From contig NZ_CP102664.1 in assembly GCF_026427355.1 (NCBI RefSeq), forward strand, positions 868,001 through 932,000: 64,000 nucleotides of DNA. The letters are read 5' to 3'. The DNA comes from Sphingobium sp. JS3065 (GTDB lineage: Bacteria; Pseudomonadota; Alphaproteobacteria; Sphingomonadales; Sphingomonadaceae). Shown here one piece after another: positions 60,385 to 64,000 of this stretch. Under the pieces are notes generated by a model, which saw nothing but the letters and a program-made list of their open reading frames with translations, searched no databases and was not told the origin of the DNA. Position 1 is the stretch's first letter. Every line of letters starts with the position of its first letter. The translations under genes were made by a program, and so were the position numbers.

Positions 60385-61398
60385 ATGTCTGCCGTATCTG
60401 CCTTTCCATCCTTCTCCCAGCCCCGAATGTCCGCGAAGACATCCGGCGTCGTCGCGTGCATCGATTGCACCGATCGCAACGCGTGGATCTATCCACACGC
60501 TCTTGCTCTGGCTTCAACGCTCGACGTTCCGGTAACGCTGCTTCAGGTCTTGGACAGAGACGCGTCGCCCGACGCACGGCCTGACCCCATCGAGTGCAAT
60601 CTTCGTCGCCGCGAGGCCATGCGGGTGCTCGATCGTTGTGCTGCGACGATCGAACCGTCCTCATCTCAAACGACCATTGAGCTCGCAGAAGGACCGGCGG
60701 CGGAGGAAATCTGCCGGTACGTGCGGGAGTGTGACGAAGGGATGGTCGTGCTGGGCAGGCGCGGACGAAAGGAAGCCGGCCGCGACGGCGTCGGGGGCAC
60801 AGTCCACAAGGTGCTGTCCCAGGCACCAGGCCCTGTCCTGCTTGTTCCGGTGGAAGCGCCCGTCCCGGGTTCGGCCTATCGACGGATCGTGGTGCCGCTC
60901 GATGGCTCGCGCTGGGCCGAAAGCGTGCTGCCCCTTGCGGTGCGCCTCGCGAAGGCAGCCGACGCTGAGCTGCTGCTCGTTCATGTCGTCCCCACGCCCG
61001 AAATGATCCAGGCGCGACCCCTGGAAACCGAAGACGAGACGCTGCGCGAAAACCTGATCGAACGCAACGAGCAGGCCGCGCGCAGCTATCTGGATCGGAC
61101 CAGGTCCAATCTTTCGGCGATGGGCCTTCGCGCTCGCGCGATTGTCATCCGTGGCGGCGACGTTCGCGACACGCTTTGCGCGTTGATCGATCGCGAAGCG
61201 GCTGATCTCGCGGTGATGTCCGCACGCGGGCACGGGCATCAGCATGTCAGGGACGTCCCGTACGGAACGGTTGCCTCCTATCTGATGGCCCATTGCAGTG
61301 TCCCGATGCTCGTCCTGCCTTCGGCGAGTCGCAAGGCGCAAATGACTTCGCCTGCCGCCAGCCAGAGCGTGAGATTGCCAACGGCCATTCAGGTCTGA
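60385..61398 (+). CDS. Tandem universal stress protein (UspA family)
   Basis: 337 residues with two Usp domains (~18-150 and ~160-315). The first has VVLGRRGRK...GGTVHKVL, the second DLAVMSARGHGHQHVRDVPYGTVASYL, resembling the G-x2-G-x9-G-S/T nucleotide loop. The residues between are a linker with a second-domain start (YRRIVVPLDGSRWAE). Usp proteins bind ATP and protect under starvation, heat or metals. AGGAGG lies eight bases before the ATG. The next gene starts three bases after the stop, so the two share a message. Confidence 0.88.
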   Translation: MSAVSAFPSFSQPRMSAKTSGVVACIDCTDRNAWIYPHALALASTLDVPVTLLQVLDRDASPDARPDPIECNLRRREAMRVLDRCAATIEPSSSQTTIELAEGPAAEEICRYVRECDEGMVVLGRRGRKEAGRDGVGGTVHKVLSQAPGPVLLVPVEAPVPGSAYRRIVVPLDGSRWAESVLPLAVRLAKAADAELLLVHVVPTPEMIQARPLETEDETLRENLIERNEQAARSYLDRTRSNLSAMGLRARAIVIRGGDVRDTLCALIDREAADLAVMSARGHGHQHVRDVPYGTVASYLMAHCSVPMLVLPSASRKAQMTSPAASQSVRLPTAIQV

Positions 61399-61401
61399 TT
61401 G

Positions 61402-64000
61402 ATGGCCGATTATGAGGAGCGCGATCCGCTCGCCGGGGCGGCGGAGGAGGTCGCCGACCGTCATCGCCTGACAGGACTGCTCGGCAAGTCGGTGCCGCTG
61501 CCCGCATGGGCGCATCTCGAGGAGATGAAGACCTGGCTGAGGCAGGCCCGACAGGCGGCCGCCAAGGCCGACAAGCGCGCAGGCGCCGCGGCTGAATGGC
61601 TGCTCGACAACGATTATCAGATACAACGCGCCATCCTGCAGATCCGCGAGGATCTTCCCGGAGAGTTCTACGCGAAACTTCCGGCGATCTCCGGGGACGG
61701 GCTCGGTCGCCCTCGCGTGCATCAGCTTGCCCATGCCTTGCTGCAGGCTTCTCACCTGCAGGTCTCGCTGAATGGCGCGGTGCTGTTCGTAGAGCAATAT
61801 CAAAAGAAGATGCCGCTCAGCATCGCCGAGACCTGGGCCTTCCCGACCATGCTGCGCATAGTCTGCCTGGAATTGCTCATCGGAGGTTTCAGCCACCTCT
61901 TCCCGGAGGTCGAGCCGCCCTTTGAGATCGTCGAGACGCCCGACACGGCGATGGTTGGTTTTGACGATACGGAATGCGTCGCGCGCGCAATCGCGAACCT
62001 TGGCGTGATCGCGACGATTCAATGGAACGACTTCTTCGATCGAACGAGCCAGGTCGAAGCCATCCTCCGGCGCGACCCGGCAGGCGTCTATCCACATATG
62101 GACTTCGATACGCGCGATCGATATCGCCATGCGGTCGAGCAGCTTGCCGACCAGTCGGGACTCCCGGAATGGGATGTCGCCGAGCGTGCCTTGCGCCAGT
62201 GCTATAGCAGCGACGAAGCGCCATCGGGCCATGTAGGCTTCTGGCTCATCGATATCGGACGGCCTGCCTTTGCCGACGCGATCGATCCTCGTCCATGGAC
62301 GCCGGGCTCGATATTGCGACGCGCGCTGCGTTATCCAGGCCTGCTTTATGCAGCCGCCTTGCTGCTCGCGGGCCTTGCGGGCTTTGCTCTACCCGCAGCC
62401 TATCTGGTTTCCACCGGCGCCACCGCCGGATCCTGGCTTCTAGGGATCGCGCTCACCCTGCTACCCGCATCGATCCTGAGCATCACCTTCGTCAATTGGC
62501 TCGTGACCCACATCGTTCGGCCGAACGTACTCCCCAAGCTCGATTTCAAGGACGGCATCCCCGAAAGTTCGGCGACGGCAGTCGTGATGCCTGTCTTGGT
62601 CGCGCGATTGTCGGATATCGCGCCGCTGCTTCGGCGCCTGGAGGCACACCGCCTTTCCAATCCCGATGCCGCGCTCGAATTCGTGCTGCTCAGCGATTTC
62701 GCCGATGCGTCACAGGAAAGTGTCTCGGTCGATGCCGATATCGTTCGCGCGCTGACCAGCGGGATCGAGGAACTCAACGCGCGCTTTGCCAATGCCAAGG
62801 GACATGGGCCGTTCCATTTGCTGCATCGGCCACGACGGTTCAACGCGGCCCAGGGCTGCTGGATGGGCTGGGAGCGAAAGCGCGGAAAGCTTGAGCAGTT
62901 CAACGCCTTCATCCTGAACGGAGATGCGTCCCCCTTCAATGTGACCGTCGGTAGCATCGAACGGTTGCGGCGATGCCGTTTCGTGATGACGGCCGATGCC
63001 GATACCAGGTTGTCGGCCGGCATCGTCCGGCGACTGGTGGGGACGCTATCTCATCCCCTTAACCGCGCCCACTTCAACGCTGCGACCGGCGCGGTCGAAC
63101 GAGGATATACGGTTCTTCAGCCGCGCGTTGAGCTGGCGCCGGAAGCGACCGGCCAATCCTTGTTTTCGCGCCTCTATGGCGGTGACACGACCATCGATAT
63201 CTATTCGCGCGCCGTATCCGACGTCTATCAGGATCTGCTCGGCACAGGCGTCTACGTGGGCAAGGGCCTCTATGATGTGGCGGCCTTTCATCGGAGCCTC
63301 GAAGGGCGCGTTCCCGAGAATACACTTCTCAGCCATGACCTGTTCGAAGGACTGCACGGGCGAGCGGCGCTGGTCAGCGATGCGATCGTTTATGAGAGCT
63401 TCCCGACCAGCTATCTCGACTTCACCTGGCGCTGGCACAGATGGGTCCGTGGGGACTGGCAGATCCTGCCATGGCTCTTTCCCTTCGTGCCCGGCGGCGA
63501 TGGCCGATGGCTGCGCAACCGGCTCGGCTGGTTCGATCGGCTGAAGATATTCGACAATTTGCGGCGCAGCATAATTCCAGCGAGTATTGTGGCGCTGCTG
63601 GTGGGTGGATGGTTTCTTCTCCATGGGCAGCCCTGGGTCTGGACCTTGCTTGCCGTCATCGCGCCCGGTGCATATCTCTTTACGGACCTCGTGACCGGCC
63701 TCGCGCAGGGCCGCCGCCGCGGCGTCATGCAGAACCTGCTGCGACGTCTGGCGGATCACGCGGGTCGCTGGTTTCTCGCTATCGTCTTTCTCGTCAGTGA
63801 CGCGATGATAGCGCTGCATGCCATTGCCATCACCCTATGGCGTCTCCATTCGGGCCAAAGAAAGCTCGAATGGACGTCGGCCGCCCACATGGCGACGCGC
63901 AACGCGGCGCGACATCCGCGACTGGCGGCATGGCGTGACATGGCCGCCTCTCCGGTGTTCGCGCTGATCATCGGCGCGGGTCTGTTCCTTGCGGCGCCCG
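61402..64000 (+). CDS. Cyclic beta-1,2-glucan synthase-like protein (NdvB type), partial
   Basis: 866 codons visible; the gene runs past the window end. The N-terminus (DRHRLTGLLG, WLLDNDYQIQRAILQIREDLPGEFYAKLP) matches the NdvB/GH94-associated family. Two membrane spans lie near residues 312-335 and 340-362. A glycosyltransferase-84 part follows, with TADADTRLSAG (DxD) and WHRWVRGDWQ (QxxRW-like) about 530-685. Further membrane segments begin near 720, 755 and 790, and the last visible residues are a hydrophobic span. NdvB makes periplasmic cyclic glucans for osmotic adaptation. It probably shares a message with the Usp gene. The rest (GH94 phosphorylase domains) is outside the window. Confidence 0.8.
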   Translation, partial: MADYEERDPLAGAAEEVADRHRLTGLLGKSVPLPAWAHLEEMKTWLRQARQAAAKADKRAGAAAEWLLDNDYQIQRAILQIREDLPGEFYAKLPAISGDGLGRPRVHQLAHALLQASHLQVSLNGAVLFVEQYQKKMPLSIAETWAFPTMLRIVCLELLIGGFSHLFPEVEPPFEIVETPDTAMVGFDDTECVARAIANLGVIATIQWNDFFDRTSQVEAILRRDPAGVYPHMDFDTRDRYRHAVEQLADQSGLPEWDVAERALRQCYSSDEAPSGHVGFWLIDIGRPAFADAIDPRPWTPGSILRRALRYPGLLYAAALLLAGLAGFALPAAYLVSTGATAGSWLLGIALTLLPASILSITFVNWLVTHIVRPNVLPKLDFKDGIPESSATAVVMPVLVARLSDIAPLLRRLEAHRLSNPDAALEFVLLSDFADASQESVSVDADIVRALTSGIEELNARFANAKGHGPFHLLHRPRRFNAAQGCWMGWERKRGKLEQFNAFILNGDASPFNVTVGSIERLRRCRFVMTADADTRLSAGIVRRLVGTLSHPLNRAHFNAATGAVERGYTVLQPRVELAPEATGQSLFSRLYGGDTTIDIYSRAVSDVYQDLLGTGVYVGKGLYDVAAFHRSLEGRVPENTLLSHDLFEGLHGRAALVSDAIVYESFPTSYLDFTWRWHRWVRGDWQILPWLFPFVPGGDGRWLRNRLGWFDRLKIFDNLRRSIIPASIVALLVGGWFLLHGQPWVWTLLAVIAPGAYLFTDLVTGLAQGRRRGVMQNLLRRLADHAGRWFLAIVFLVSDAMIALHAIAITLWRLHSGQRKLEWTSAAHMATRNAARHPRLAAWRDMAASPVFALIIGAGLFLAAP

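Noticed and set aside
1..64000. CRISPR arrays, tRNA and rRNA genes
   Set aside because: No regular spacer-repeat array, no clover-leaf tRNA with a conserved TTCGA loop and no rRNA sequence noticed by eye; a covariance scan would be needed to exclude a tRNA fully.

Overview
This window is high-GC accessory DNA, and I infer an alphaproteobacterial host of the sphingomonad type. The reasons are the base composition, the dense arrays of small acidic hypothetical genes, and the pairing of a PRTRC cassette with a MobF relaxase and coupling protein. It is most likely a large conjugative plasmid or integrative conjugative element. No rRNA, tRNA, CRISPR array or replication initiator was found, so replicon identity is inference.

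Layout. 1-0.4 kb: MarR-type regulator. 0.57-7.4 kb: a CHC2/Toprim primase-like gene followed by a PRTRC cassette (ParB, E, C, F, B, A, ThiF). This cassette pairs an E1-like enzyme, a small ubiquitin-like protein and a JAB/JAMM peptidase with a ParB protein. 7.5-15.8 kb: small unknown genes, one of which (8603-15825) is cut in two by a 5,978-bp Tn554-like element. That element has three overlapping tyrosine-recombinase genes plus a small HTH gene, and the interrupted gene can be rebuilt in frame. 15.9-21.1 kb: a 1,720-residue adenine-methylase/SF2-helicase fusion, then a convergent ParDE module. 21.9-42.6 kb: about 27 mostly unrecognised genes, many small, acidic and translationally coupled. 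Recognisable members are a multi-HTH protein, an N6-methylase-like protein without the NPPY motif, a DUF3560 protein, a GHKL ATPase, a SLOG-like protein, two antitoxin/PIN toxin pairs (the second at 42.7-43.5 kb) and a stand-alone DpdA/TGT-like enzyme. 43.5-47.3 kb: a few small genes, two strongly structured intergenic regions, DUF736, DUF2493 and a mobilisation-type protein. 47.3-54.5 kb: a likely oriT/promoter region, then RHH regulator, TraD-type coupling protein, MobF relaxase-helicase, membrane-linked Mrr-type nuclease and lytic transglycosylase in one tight operon. 55.1-64 kb: PEP synthase, an IS21-family insertion with a 5-bp target duplication, a tandem universal stress protein, and the first 866 codons of a cyclic beta-glucan synthase-like (NdvB) protein that runs off the window.

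The pattern I consider least described is a repeated 5' leader: a G/A-rich tract, then a hairpin, then a Shine-Dalgarno and start codon. It lies in front of at least seven unrelated genes (571, 8102, 22889, 26025, 31032, 38969, 40191; an eighth at 36307 is weaker). In the clearest case (40154-40190) the hairpin closes directly against the start codon with the SD in an internal loop. Functions of most genes between 21.9 and 42 kb remain unknown.
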